The notes under the pieces were generated by a model that worked only from the letters and a program-made list of their open reading frames with translations, was not told where the DNA came from and ran no database searches. A program made the translations under genes and the position numbers. From Cupriavidus sp. U2 (GTDB lineage: Bacteria > Pseudomonadota > Gammaproteobacteria > Burkholderiales > Burkholderiaceae), in contig NZ_RCOG02000024.1 in assembly GCF_009663685.2 (NCBI RefSeq), positions 79,976 to 143,975 on the forward strand: a stretch of 64,000 nt of DNA, in the 5' to 3' direction. This document shows, in pieces, positions 33,804-44,194 of this stretch. Within the stretch, counting starts at the first letter, position 1; every line of letters starts with the position of its first letter.

Positions 33804-33827
33804 TGTGGCGCAGTCTGTGGCGCAGTC
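33804..33827. repeat. Tandem 12-bp direct duplication
   Basis: TGTGGCGCAGTC occurs twice head to tail in the 3' tail of the patatin/barrel gene, downstream of its stop. No function is implied. Confidence 0.7.
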
Positions 33828-33854
33828 GCCATGCTGAGGCCCGCTCCAGGCTGG

Positions 33855-36188
33855 CTACGGCTTGCCCAGGAACAGGTAGAACGCGTAGTGGCCCCCGGCC
33901 GCCCGCCCGTAGGCGAGGTAAAGCGGGCCGATCGGGCTGTCCACGCCCAGGAACAGCGACCCCGATTTCAGCGCCCCGGTGGGACTGCCCGCGACCAGCG
34001 GCGCGCCCACCCGCCCAATTTCCGCCGACGCCCCGGCGTAGACGCCTTCCAGCAGCGTCTGCTTGACGAGCTTGTTGTAGTAGACCAGCCGGGCGAACTG
34101 GATATTGCCGCCGATCAGCTGCCCCGTGCTGTAGCCGGACTGCTGCAGGAAGCCGCCCCACTGGAACAGGTCGTAGCGGGGCAGCCCCGGGCCGCCGATA
34201 TTGCTGCCGGCGCGGATGCCCAGGTTCACCGTGCTGCTGCCAAACGAATACGCGCCGGTCGCCGTCAGCTCGCCCTTCGTGTAGGTATCGGTGGCGCCCA
34301 TGCTGGCCTGCGACGAGAACACGTTGATCGATCCGCCATAGCCAAAACGCGGAAAGTTGATGCTGTCCAGCTGATCGAACAGCAGCCGGCCCGTGATGGC
34401 CCGCCGCTGCACGTCGCTGCCGGCGGCCGGTGCCAGCGATTCCGGGCCGGTGGACAGCGACACGTTCTGATGCCCGATCACCACGCCCAGCCGGGCTTCG
34501 CCGTACTTGGTGAACTGGCTGCCCACATCGAACGCGAAATCGGTGCGGCGCAGGTCGTATTCGGCGATCTTGCTGTTGCCGCTGAACACGTTGACGGGCC
34601 GGCGTTCCAGTTCGATGCGCGGCGCCACGAAGAACAGCTGGCGCGTATCGAGCGGCTGGTAGAACTCGCTGACCAGGCTCGATGTCTGCCCCACCTGCAC
34701 GTCGTTGCGCCATTCGGCGCCGAGCGAATTGAGCCAGGTGCGGCGATAGCTGGCCAGCAGGTTGAAGAAGGCGTTGCCACGGAAGTCCGAACTCAGGCCC
34801 AGCCCGAAGCGCAGGTAGTCGGGACCGTAGCTTTTTTCGACGGCATCCACGTTCAGCACCCGCTTGCCCGGTTCCTCCAGGAAGCGGTAGTTCACATGCT
34901 CGAAATCGCCGGTGCCGAACAGGCGCCGCATGTCGCGGTCCAGCGTGGCCTGCGTGATCGGCTCGCCGGGCCGGGTTTCCATGGTGGCGGCCGCAAAGGC
35001 CGGGTTGACGCGATCCAGCGGGGCGAAGCGGATCTCGTCGACCGGACGCAGGTCGGGCGGCGGCAGGGCGCGCTGCGCGACGCGCAGGGCCGCGTATTTG
35101 TCTTCCGGCAGCGACAGCGCCGACAGCCGGTCGGCCACGCGCTGGGCGGCCGCTTCGCCGATGGGGATGGTCTTGGGCAGGTGGTTGAAGTCGCCCGCCG
35201 AGAAATCGCCCAGCGCCGGCTCGATCAGGATGTCGGTCGGCTTCAGCGACGCCAGCGACGTGCGCACGTTCTGCTCGGTCAGGATATTGAGCATCTGCCC
35301 GGTCACGCCGATCAGCGAGGTCAGTTCCTCGCGCTTCATCAGCGGTGTGCCCAGGTTCACGGCGATGACGATGTCGGCGCCCATGGCCCGCGCCACGTCC
35401 ACGGGCAGGTTGTCGGTGAGCCCGCCATCGACCAGCAGCTTGCCTTCGTACTCGGTGGGCGCCACCGCGCCGGGCACCGACATGCTGGCGCGCATGACAT
35501 TGGCCAGTTCGCCCTCGCTGAAGACCACCGGCGTGCCGGCCACCAGGTCGGTGGCGACGGCGCGGTAGGGAATCGGCAGCGAGTCGAAATCGCGATAGCC
35601 GGGCGCATTGGCCAGCTGGCGCAGCACGGTTTCGAGCTGCACGCCCGATACCGCCCCCTTTGGCAGCAGCAGGCCGTCCGACCGTACCCCGATCTCGGGC
35701 GTCACCAGGTTGGTGTGATCCTCGATCTTGCGCCGGATGGCCAGGTCCTGGCGCGGCGGCCGTTCCTTGAACAGCGCATCGGTCGACAGGCCGGCGACGA
35801 GCTTTTCCATATCGGCGGTGCTCATTCCCGTGGCGTATGCGCCGCCGACCAGCGATCCCATGCTGGTACCGGCGATGCAGTCCACCGGCACGCGCAGCGA
35901 TTCCAGCACCTTCAGCACCCCGATATGCGCCGCGCCGCGTGCGCCGCCGCCGGACAGCACGAGGCAGATGCGGGGCCGTCCGTCCGGATGTGGCGGCAGT
36001 GCGGGGCGCGTGACAGGTTGGTCCGGCGTGGCCGGCGTCAGTACCGGCGGGGCGGTGGGGGCCGGGTTGGGCGGCGGCAAGAGCGCGCGGCCCGCGTCGG
36101 CCGCGATGGCGGCGGCGCAGGCCAGCATGGCCGCCAGGCCTGCGGCGGACCGATGCAATGCGGAAATGACGCGCGTGGCAGTGACCAT
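33855..36188 (-). CDS. PlpD-like (type Vd) patatin-barrel autotransporter phospholipase
   Basis: A 777-residue protein in three parts: signal peptide (about 1-30), patatin phospholipase domain, and a C-terminal POTRA plus 16-strand BamA/Omp85-type barrel (about 380-777, ending AFYLFLGKP). Catalytic features are intact: oxyanion hole GGGARG at 80-85, nucleophile elbow GTSMG at 107-111, and DGG at 254-256. This is the architecture of PlpD of Pseudomonas. A lipase passenger fused to its own barrel is predicted to sit in the outer membrane. ATG 36188 gives a proper signal peptide; an ATG at 36320 is an alternative. Confidence 0.9.
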   Translation of the reverse strand: MVTATRVISALHRSAAGLAAMLACAAAIAADAGRALLPPPNPAPTAPPVLTPATPDQPVTRPALPPHPDGRPRICLVLSGGGARGAAHIGVLKVLESLRVPVDCIAGTSMGSLVGGAYATGMSTADMEKLVAGLSTDALFKERPPRQDLAIRRKIEDHTNLVTPEIGVRSDGLLLPKGAVSGVQLETVLRQLANAPGYRDFDSLPIPYRAVATDLVAGTPVVFSEGELANVMRASMSVPGAVAPTEYEGKLLVDGGLTDNLPVDVARAMGADIVIAVNLGTPLMKREELTSLIGVTGQMLNILTEQNVRTSLASLKPTDILIEPALGDFSAGDFNHLPKTIPIGEAAAQRVADRLSALSLPEDKYAALRVAQRALPPPDLRPVDEIRFAPLDRVNPAFAAATMETRPGEPITQATLDRDMRRLFGTGDFEHVNYRFLEEPGKRVLNVDAVEKSYGPDYLRFGLGLSSDFRGNAFFNLLASYRRTWLNSLGAEWRNDVQVGQTSSLVSEFYQPLDTRQLFFVAPRIELERRPVNVFSGNSKIAEYDLRRTDFAFDVGSQFTKYGEARLGVVIGHQNVSLSTGPESLAPAAGSDVQRRAITGRLLFDQLDSINFPRFGYGGSINVFSSQASMGATDTYTKGELTATGAYSFGSSTVNLGIRAGSNIGGPGLPRYDLFQWGGFLQQSGYSTGQLIGGNIQFARLVYYNKLVKQTLLEGVYAGASAEIGRVGAPLVAGSPTGALKSGSLFLGVDSPIGPLYLAYGRAAGGHYAFYLFLGKP

Positions 36189-36387
36189 GGCAATAGGCAG
36201 TCCGCCGAGTACCGGTTCGGCGCACCACACTATCAGCAGCGCCCAGCCCGGCACAGCCTTGTCGAAACAATTCAATATCGCCCCGGTTTCCTGCATATCA
36301 GGGATTGCCTCGGCGTGCATTGGACCAAAGACCCTGATCGGGCGGGCGTCATATACTGGCGCGGTTCTGTTCTTCCAAAGTCTTGCC

Positions 36388-36597
36388 GTGTCCGCCGCCG
36401 AATCTGCCGCCGATTCCTTCCCCCCGCCCGATGATCCCAAGCCGCTGCCGCCGGAACGCCCCGGCGACAACGAGTGCTGCCAGAGCGGCTGCGATCCGTG
36501 CGTGTTCGACTTCTACAACGACGAGATGGACCGCTACCGGCAGGAACTGAAGGCTTGGGAAGCGCGCCAGGTCGGGCGCGTCAAGGTGGATCGGTGA
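36388..36597 (+). CDS. Small oxidoreductase-like-domain protein
   Basis: A 69-residue protein with NECCQSGCDPCVFDFYNDEMDRY, the conserved core of the oxidoreductase-like family (PF09791), whose cysteines are likely metal or redox ligands. It starts at GTG 36388; a TATACT -10 box lies at 36352-36357. Its TGA overlaps the GTG start of the following sirtuin gene (GTGA), so the two are translationally coupled. Confidence 0.75.
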   Translation: MSAAESAADSFPPPDDPKPLPPERPGDNECCQSGCDPCVFDFYNDEMDRYRQELKAWEARQVGRVKVDR

Positions 36598-37466
36598 GCC
36601 ACGCCGCCTACCGCGACGACGGGGACGACGGCGGCGACCGCGGCGCGGCGCTGCGCGACTTTGTCGAACGCCATCCGCGGCTGTTCGTGCTGACGGGCGC
36701 CGGTATCAGCACCGATTCGGGCATTCCGGGCTACCGCGACGAACAGGGGCGTTGGCAGCGTTCGGCGCCGATGACGATCACGGCGTTCCTGAGCGGGCAC
36801 CCGGCGCGCCAGCGTTACTGGGCGCGCAGCATGGTGGGCTGGCCCGTGGCGGACGCCGCGCAGCCGAACGTCAGCCACCGGGTGGTGGCGCGTCTGGGCG
36901 ACGCCGGGCGTGTGGCGGGCCTGGTCACCCAGAATGTGGACGGCCTGCACCAGCGCGCTGGCAGCCGCGATGTGACCGAACTGCACGGCAGCATTGGCCG
37001 CGTCGTGTGCCTGTCGTGCGCAACCCGATACCCGCGCGCCGATATCCAACGCTGGTTGTGGCTGCACAATCCCGATTTCCGCGATGTATCGGCGCTGCCG
37101 GCGGCCGATGGCGACGCGCATCTGGAGTCGCCCCTGTTCGACAATTTCGCGGTGCCGGACTGCGAGCGTTGCAGCGGGGTGCTCAAGCCGGACGTGGTGT
37201 TCTTCGGCGAATCGGTGCCGCGCGACCGCGTGGACGCGGGCCGCCAGGCGCTGGATATGGCCGATGGCATGCTGGTGATCGGTTCGTCGCTGACGGTGTT
37301 CTCGGGCTACCGCTTCTGCCTGTGGGCCGCCGAGCGCGGGCTGCCGATCGCGGCGCTGAACCTGGGCACCACGCGGGCCGATCCGCTGCTGGCCTGCAAG
37401 ATTTCCGCCCCGATCGGGCCGGCGCTGGCCGCGCTGGCCGCATCGCTCGGGCTCGAAGCCGATTGA
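36594..37466 (+). CDS. SIR2-family NAD-dependent protein deacetylase/deacylase
   Basis: A 290-residue sirtuin. Motifs: GAGISTDSGIPGYRDE (residues 35-50), QNVDGLHQRAG, ELHGS with the catalytic histidine, and a zinc ribbon with CLSC and CERC pairs. It removes acyl groups from lysines using NAD+. The GTG start at 36594 overlaps the upstream stop by 4 bp. Confidence 0.93.
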   Translation: MSHAAYRDDGDDGGDRGAALRDFVERHPRLFVLTGAGISTDSGIPGYRDEQGRWQRSAPMTITAFLSGHPARQRYWARSMVGWPVADAAQPNVSHRVVARLGDAGRVAGLVTQNVDGLHQRAGSRDVTELHGSIGRVVCLSCATRYPRADIQRWLWLHNPDFRDVSALPAADGDAHLESPLFDNFAVPDCERCSGVLKPDVVFFGESVPRDRVDAGRQALDMADGMLVIGSSLTVFSGYRFCLWAAERGLPIAALNLGTTRADPLLACKISAPIGPALAALAASLGLEAD

Positions 37467-37830
37467 CCGATTGACCACACGCGCCGGCACGGCTAGCATC
37501 TGACCGTTGCCGGCGCCTTTGCGCTGCCCTTGCTGCTGCAAGGCTGACACCCCGGTCTACCGATCACCCCATGACGCCCCGAGCCATCGCCACCATCGCT
37601 GTTGCTGCCGCTGCCGCCGAACCGTGCGGCCTGCCAGCGCGCGAGCGCGGTCTGCTTGGTGCCGGTCCTGTCGCGCCTCCCCCGTTCGCGCCGCCCATGG
37701 CGCCTCCGACGGCGCCCCCTCGCGGCTGATTTCCGCCGCTTTTTGTCCCCGGCTTTCCTGATGGATCACGTGCCGACGCCCGCTGCGTCAGCACGCGCCG
37801 GGGCCTGCGTGGTTTCGACAGGACCCAATC
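37467..37830. other. Intergenic region, no convincing gene
   Basis: A 364-bp gap between the sirtuin and EamA genes. A 52-codon frame at 37571-37729 is only Ala/Pro-rich composition with no ribosome-binding site and is not accepted. I see no repeat or strong hairpin. Confidence 0.5.
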
Positions 37831-38727
37831 ATGACTTTCCAGAAAGATGCCGTGGCGGCAGGGGCTGCCACGCAAACGCGTGCGCGCCTGCTGGCCGCAC
37901 ATGGCGCCACCCCGCTGTTCGTGCTGCTGTGGAGCGGCGGCGCGATCTTCAGCCGCTGGGGCCTGGCGCACGCCTCGCCCTTTGCTTTCCTGACGCTGCG
38001 CTTCCTGATCGCGCTCGGCGTGCTCGCGTCGGTCGGGGTGCTGCGGCGCCACCTGCTGCCGGCCGCCGGTACCCGTGGCCGCGTCGCGCTGGCGGGCGCG
38101 CTGATGATCGGCGGCTATTCGATCTGCTACCTGCTGGCGCTGGATGCCGGCATGACGCCGGGCGTGCTGGCCACGGTGCTGGGCGTGCAGCCGATCCTGA
38201 CGCTGCTCTGGTCGGAGCGGCGCGTGTCGCTAGTGCGGATGGCCGGACTGGTGCTGGCGCTGGGCGGGCTGGTCACGATCGTGGCCGACAGCCTGCTGGC
38301 GGCGCGGCTGTCGGCCGGCGGCTGGGTTTGCGCACTGGGTGCGCTGGCCTGCATGACAAGCGGCGCCGTCTGGCAGAAGGGCGTGAAGCAGGCGCCGATG
38401 GACGTGCTGCCGCTGCAATACACCGTGGCGCTGCTGATGTGCCTGGCCTGCCTGCCGTTCCAGCCGGTCCACTTCGAAGCGGTTGCCGGCTTCTTCGTGC
38501 CGCTGCTATGGATGGGGATCGTGATCTCGGTGGTGGCCACGCTGCTGTTCTACCGGCTGATCCAGCGCGGCAACCTCGTCAACGTCACCAGCCTGTTCTA
38601 CCTGGTGCCGCCGGCCACCGTGCTGCTGGACTACCTGTTCCTCGGCAATCGTCCGGCGCCGCTGGCGCTGGTCGGCATGGTGGCGATACCGGTGGGCCTG
38701 GCGCTGGTGTTCCGGCCCGCGCGCTAG
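37831..38727 (+). CDS. EamA/DMT-family transporter
   Basis: A 298-residue drug/metabolite transporter with ten predicted helices in two EamA repeats. The first repeat starts LFVLLWSGGAIFSRWGLA; the second includes GALACMTSGAVWQKG and SLFYLVPPATVLLDYLFL. ATG 37831 follows ACAGGACCCAATC. The substrate is unknown. Confidence 0.9.
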   Translation: MTFQKDAVAAGAATQTRARLLAAHGATPLFVLLWSGGAIFSRWGLAHASPFAFLTLRFLIALGVLASVGVLRRHLLPAAGTRGRVALAGALMIGGYSICYLLALDAGMTPGVLATVLGVQPILTLLWSERRVSLVRMAGLVLALGGLVTIVADSLLAARLSAGGWVCALGALACMTSGAVWQKGVKQAPMDVLPLQYTVALLMCLACLPFQPVHFEAVAGFFVPLLWMGIVISVVATLLFYRLIQRGNLVNVTSLFYLVPPATVLLDYLFLGNRPAPLALVGMVAIPVGLALVFRPAR

Positions 38728-38745
38728 CGCGGGAATGGCGCCGGA

Positions 38746-39330
38746 TCAGCGCAGATCCACCTTCACGCTGATGCCGCCGGGCGTCACGGTGATGGCGCCC
38801 GGCTGCACATCCTTGCCGTTGAAACGCAGTTCCTCGGGCTTGAACGTGTAGAGCGGATAGTCCCTGAGCAGCTGTTCGGCCACCACGGCGCCGATCGCGT
38901 TGAGCTGCTGCGTGTACTGGCTCATGCCCTGTACCTGCACGTCCTGCACGGTGGGATTGTCCAGCAGCACGGCGCGGCGCGTGGGGTCGTACTTCACGCC
39001 GCTGTTCAGCGACATCGTGCCGTTGACCGGCGGCGCCGGCAGGATCGTGTTGGACATGACCGCGTCCATCTGCGTGGTCACGCGGTTGGTGGCCTGGTCG
39101 AGCACCAGCCGTGGATTCGACAACTGGACGCTGACCAGCTCGCCATAGCGCAGGGTGGTCGGAAACTTCTTATCCACGGCGCTCTGCAGTTCGGCCTTGG
39201 TGAAGGTGTACTCGCCGGTCCAGACGTTGTAGCCGGCGTGGGCCGTGCCAAGCGCCGTGGCGGCGAGGGCCACGGCCAGGAATCGTCGCACGTGGCGAAC
39301 GGGGCGCGAAGGCGGGGCGGTCTGGGGCAT
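38746..39330 (-). CDS. DUF1439 periplasmic protein (YceB-like)
   Basis: A 194-residue exported protein. The signal peptide ends ALGTAHA before GYNVWTG. The mature part starts with EYTFTKAELQSAVDKKFP, the DUF1439 signature, and ends VTPGGISVKVDL. In E. coli the relative YceB is a lipoprotein; here the signal region has no lipobox cysteine. No function is established. It lies 85 bp downstream of slyX on the same strand. Confidence 0.82.
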   Translation of the reverse strand: MPQTAPPSRPVRHVRRFLAVALAATALGTAHAGYNVWTGEYTFTKAELQSAVDKKFPTTLRYGELVSVQLSNPRLVLDQATNRVTTQMDAVMSNTILPAPPVNGTMSLNSGVKYDPTRRAVLLDNPTVQDVQVQGMSQYTQQLNAIGAVVAEQLLRDYPLYTFKPEELRFNGKDVQPGAITVTPGGISVKVDLR

Positions 39331-39415
39331 GGATGCGGAATGGTATGTCGATAGCCGGTGTGACCCGGCCATCGCGACGATCGTTCCGGATTGTGCTTCA
39401 TGCGCCGCCTGGGCT

Positions 39416-39619
39416 TCAGTAGTGCGGCGGAATCTCGTGCTGGGGGTTGCCTTCCGCGCCCGAGGGTGCGGCGGCGCGCACCTGCTGGTAGAGCGCACGG
39501 AACTGGGCCTGCAGCAGGTCCAGCTGCTGCTGCTGGCGGGCAACGGTCAGGTTGAGCGTCTCGATCAGGTCTTCCTGGAAGGCAACCTTGATTTCGAGAT
39601 CGGTCAGGCGGGATTCCAT
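39416..39619 (-). CDS. slyX: SlyX family coiled-coil protein
   Basis: A 67-residue protein with the SlyX pattern RLTDLEIKVAFQEDLIETLN, then QQQQLDLLQAQF, and a C-terminal PPHY. It is predicted to be a coiled coil. The start MESRLTD at 39619 follows CCGGAGAATCGCTG; an upstream ATG at 39646 is less likely. The function is not established. Confidence 0.88.
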   Translation of the reverse strand: MESRLTDLEIKVAFQEDLIETLNLTVARQQQQLDLLQAQFRALYQQVRAAAPSGAEGNPQHEIPPHY

Positions 39620-39706
39620 CAGCGATTCTCCGGTTGGGTGCGGCATTGTAGGGGATGCTACGACCTTGCCCAGCCGGAGTCCGATGGATCAGCGGCGCCG
39701 CCGCCG

Positions 39707-40141
39707 TTATTGCTTGGGGGCGACCAGCACCATCCACGTGATGCCGAACTTGTCGGCCACCATGCCGAAGCGTTCGCTGAAGAACGTGGGCGCGGCCGGC
39801 ATCACCACGTGCCCGCCCTGCGACAGTGCGCCGATGGTCTTGTCCACTTCGGCCGCGTTGGCCACCGTGATCGACAGCGCAAAGCCCTTGAACTCGGCCT
39901 GGCCCTTGTTCTCGCCGTCGGACCCCATGATCGTGGTATCGCCAATCTGCAGGGCCATGTGCATGACCTTGTCGCCGCTGACGGCGGCCGGGCCGCAGCC
40001 AGGGCCCGCGTCCGGTGGGGCATCCTTGAAACGCATCAAGCCTTCCACCTTGGCACCGATGGCGGTCTTGTAGAACTCGGCCGCTTCCTCTGCGCGACCA
40101 TCGAAAAACAGGTACGACTGGACTTTCGAAGACATCGACAT
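39707..40141 (-). CDS. VOC-superfamily (PhnB/glyoxalase-like) protein
   Basis: A 144-residue protein of the vicinal-oxygen-chelate fold. It begins with SYLFFDGRAEEAAEFY and ends with FFSERFGMVADKFGITWMV, the PhnB/YjdN pattern. These proteins often bind metal, but no substrate is defined. ATG 40141 follows CAGCAGGAG. Confidence 0.87.
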   Translation of the reverse strand: MSMSSKVQSYLFFDGRAEEAAEFYKTAIGAKVEGLMRFKDAPPDAGPGCGPAAVSGDKVMHMALQIGDTTIMGSDGENKGQAEFKGFALSITVANAAEVDKTIGALSQGGHVVMPAAPTFFSERFGMVADKFGITWMVLVAPKQ

Positions 40142-40213
40142 CTCCTGCTGGGTTGGGCCCGGCAGCCCCGGGCGTTGTGCGGAAGCGGCGCTTGTGTACG
40201 CCGTCCACAATAG

Positions 40214-41716
<1,503 letters not shown>

Positions 41717-41753
41717 GCCCCCTGCGGCGGCCGCAACCGCACGCGGAAACAGA

Positions 41754-41785
41754 AAACCGGCACGCGCGATCGTGCCGGTTTTTTT
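41754..41785 (+). terminator. Intrinsic terminator of argG
   Basis: AAACCGGCACG-N6-CGTGCCGGTTT followed by four more T residues, 38 bp after the argG stop. The A-rich left flank means it may also act on the convergent hydrolase transcript. Confidence 0.92.
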
Positions 41786-41790
41786 ATGGC

Positions 41791-43053
41791 TCAGAACAGT
41801 TGCGCGTCGTCGATGGCTGCCGCCATGGCCGCGTAGCCCTGGTCGCCGGGGTGCAGGTGGTCACCGCTGTCGAAGGCCGGCAGCAGGCGTTCGGGGTGGG
41901 CCGGATCGCGCACGGCGGCGTCGAAATCGGCTACCGCGTCGAACGTGCCGCTGGTGCGGATCCAGTGATTCACGCGCTGCCGCAGGGCCTCTTTCTCCGG
42001 CGAGAAATAACCCTGGATCGGGCTGCCATCGAGCGCGCCCGCAAAGGGCGTGATGGTGGCGCCGATCACGCGCACGCCGCTTGCGCGGGCCTGCGCGGCC
42101 AGCTTGCGGTACCCGCCGGCGAGTTCGTCCACGGTTGGCAGTTTGCGGTCTGGTGCAAACGTCGAGCCGGGCCACGCGATATCGTTGATGCCCAGCGCCA
42201 CCACCACGCTGCGCACATGCGGCACGGCCAGCACGTCATGCCTGAAGCGGGCGAGGCCCGATTCGCCCATGCCGTCGCGCAGCAACTGGCCGCCCGAAAT
42301 GCCGGCATTGAGGACGGCGGCGCGCTGATGCGCCAGCCGGTTCGCCAGCTGGTCGGGCCAGCGGCGGTCGGCATCCGGTGTCGCACCATTGCCTTCGGTG
42401 ATGGAATCGCCGATGGCCACGACGGTGGGACGCGGTACCGGCGTTTCGGCTTCGATGGCCGCCAGGAGGATGCGTGCCTGGAACGTGCGTGCCGCGCGCA
42501 TCGCTGGCTCGCCGGCCGGTCTGGCCAGATTGACCTGATTGCCGGGCGCGATGTATGCCGTCTGTCGGCCATCCCAATGGAACGATCCCAACGTCGTGGG
42601 CCCGGGCAGGTAGAGGCTGACGGTCACGGTATCCAGCGCCGGCGCATCAAGGTCCACCGCGTCGCTCGTCACCATGCCGCCGGCCGGCACGGTCACTGCT
42701 GCGCGGCCCGCAAAGGTGACCGGGCGCCCGAGGCGGGCCGCCAAGCCGTACATGCCCGCCGCTTCAACGTGGACGGCCTGCCGGCCATACCGGTTCGACA
42801 GCACCAGCCGCACGCGCCGGCCGCCTGCGCTGATGCGCACGCGCTGCAAGATCGTGGCGTCCTGGATCGTTTCGGGCAGGCCCGTGGGCAGCGGCTGGGC
42901 GTCTGGGGCCCAGACCGGCTGCTGGCTGGCCATCCAGGTGGTGGTCCAGGTGGCGGCGTGGGCGGCGTCGGCCGGGGCCTGCCCGGCCAGTGCCGCACCG
43001 GAAAGCAGGCTGCCGGACATGGCCATCGCACGAATCCATGACGTTGAGAACAT
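41791..43053 (-). CDS. Secreted SGNH-family hydrolase (GDSL esterase/lipase)
   Basis: A 420-residue exported protein. The signal peptide is at about residues 10-35. An N-terminal beta-rich part is followed by the SGNH domain from about residue 210. Blocks: GDSITEGNG (Ser nucleophile), NAGISGGQLL, ALGINDI and DHLHPGDQGY with the catalytic Asp/His. The length and layout resemble lysophospholipase-type or carbohydrate-esterase SGNH enzymes. ATG 43053 follows AGGAGTCAACG. It is divergent from a LysR gene. Confidence 0.9.
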   Translation of the reverse strand: MFSTSWIRAMAMSGSLLSGAALAGQAPADAAHAATWTTTWMASQQPVWAPDAQPLPTGLPETIQDATILQRVRISAGGRRVRLVLSNRYGRQAVHVEAAGMYGLAARLGRPVTFAGRAAVTVPAGGMVTSDAVDLDAPALDTVTVSLYLPGPTTLGSFHWDGRQTAYIAPGNQVNLARPAGEPAMRAARTFQARILLAAIEAETPVPRPTVVAIGDSITEGNGATPDADRRWPDQLANRLAHQRAAVLNAGISGGQLLRDGMGESGLARFRHDVLAVPHVRSVVVALGINDIAWPGSTFAPDRKLPTVDELAGGYRKLAAQARASGVRVIGATITPFAGALDGSPIQGYFSPEKEALRQRVNHWIRTSGTFDAVADFDAAVRDPAHPERLLPAFDSGDHLHPGDQGYAAMAAAIDDAQLF

Positions 43054-43087
43054 CGTTGACTCCTGAAGTAAGGGTGAGGAGCCAATG

Positions 43088-43141
43088 TCACTCATTCCGA
43101 TCCTTGCAGGTAGCTGGCAGAATGGCATATCACTCATGCCA
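43088..43141. promoter_or_regulatory. Candidate LysR operator region between hydrolase and regulator
   Basis: TGGCAT-N7-ATGCCA (43123-43141) is a perfect 6-bp-arm inverted repeat. The octamer TCACTCAT occurs at 43088-43095 and again at 43130-43137, 42 bp apart, close to four helical turns. This fits a LysR protein binding on one DNA face. Confidence 0.45.
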
Positions 43142-43158
43142 ATTCAGAATGAGCTGCC

Positions 43159-44073
43159 ATGGATACCCTCAAGGCAATGCGTGTCTTCGCCCGGGCGATG
43201 GAACTGGGCAGCCTGTCGGCGGTGGCGCGCGAACTCGGCACATCGCAACCCACCGTCAGCAAGACCTTGGCCGCGCTGGAGGCAGACCTCGGCGTCCGCC
43301 TGATGGAGCGCACGACCACGCGGCTGACGCCCACCGAAGCGGGCCGCCGGTTCTACGCGCAGGCGCTGACCGTGCTCGACGCCTATGGCGAAGCCGTGGG
43401 CGAGGCGCGCGGCCTGGCCGACCATCCATCCGGCCGGATCATCGTCAGCGCGCCGGTCAGCCTGGGCGTGCTGCGGCTCAACGCGCTGGTGCTCGAATTC
43501 CTGCAGGCCTTTCCTGATGTCGATGTCGACCTGCGGTTCGATGACCGCTTTGTCGATCTGGTGGAGGCTGGCGTCGATGTGGCGCTGCGCCTCGGTGCGT
43601 CGCTGCCGCCCAACGTGGTGGCGCGTCGCATCGCCGTATCGCCACGCATGCTTGTGGCCGCGCCCGGCTATCTGGCAGATCATCCGCCGCCGCGGCAGCC
43701 GGCCGACCTGGTCGGCCATCGGTTGCTGCGCTTCACGTGGCTGGCGGCTGGCGAAGACATCGTGCTGACCGATGCACGTGGCCGCGCCGCCAGTGTGGAG
43801 GCGACGTGCCGCTATCGCGTGAACAACTCGCTGGCCATGCGCGAGAGCTTTCTGGCCGGAGCCGGGCTGGGCTTGACGCCGGCCTGGCTGGTGCAGGACC
43901 TGCTGGACCGTGGCGATCTGGTGCCCGTGCTGCCCGGCTGGCATGGCCCGCCGCAGGAGGCGTTCCTGGTCTATCCATCGCGCCGGTACCAGCCGGCCCG
44001 CACGCGCGCCTTGCTGGCGTTCCTGGCCGAGCGCCTGCCGGCGCTGCCTGGTTTTACCCCGGCCGATACATAG
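43159..44073 (+). CDS. LysR-family transcriptional regulator
   Basis: A 304-residue LysR regulator. It has the N-terminal MDTLKAMRVFARAMELGSLS and helix-turn-helix TSQPTVSKTLAALE of the DhcR/YafC group. The effector domain contains the GRIIVSAPVSLGVLRLN and LVEAGVDVALRLG signatures. It is divergent from the SGNH hydrolase gene, and it is followed 121 bp later by an aldo/keto reductase gene on the same strand. Either could be its target. Confidence 0.92.
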   Translation: MDTLKAMRVFARAMELGSLSAVARELGTSQPTVSKTLAALEADLGVRLMERTTTRLTPTEAGRRFYAQALTVLDAYGEAVGEARGLADHPSGRIIVSAPVSLGVLRLNALVLEFLQAFPDVDVDLRFDDRFVDLVEAGVDVALRLGASLPPNVVARRIAVSPRMLVAAPGYLADHPPPRQPADLVGHRLLRFTWLAAGEDIVLTDARGRAASVEATCRYRVNNSLAMRESFLAGAGLGLTPAWLVQDLLDRGDLVPVLPGWHGPPQEAFLVYPSRRYQPARTRALLAFLAERLPALPGFTPADT

Positions 44074-44194
44074 CAGACAAGCGAGCCGGCGCTGCAAGCG
44101 GCGCCGCAACGCGGCACAATGCGATGCCGGCCCGGATGGATCTCAGGGCCGCTTGCCTTTTCTGCTTCGGCTTCGCTAATCGGGGAACCTCGTC

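Noticed and set aside
33672..36434. Long + strand frame of 920 codons
   Set aside because: Antisense to the patatin-barrel gene, whose catalytic motifs are intact.
37571..37729. 52-codon Ala/Pro-rich frame between the sirtuin and EamA genes
   Set aside because: No ribosome-binding site, composition explained by local GC bias, and no recognisable motif.
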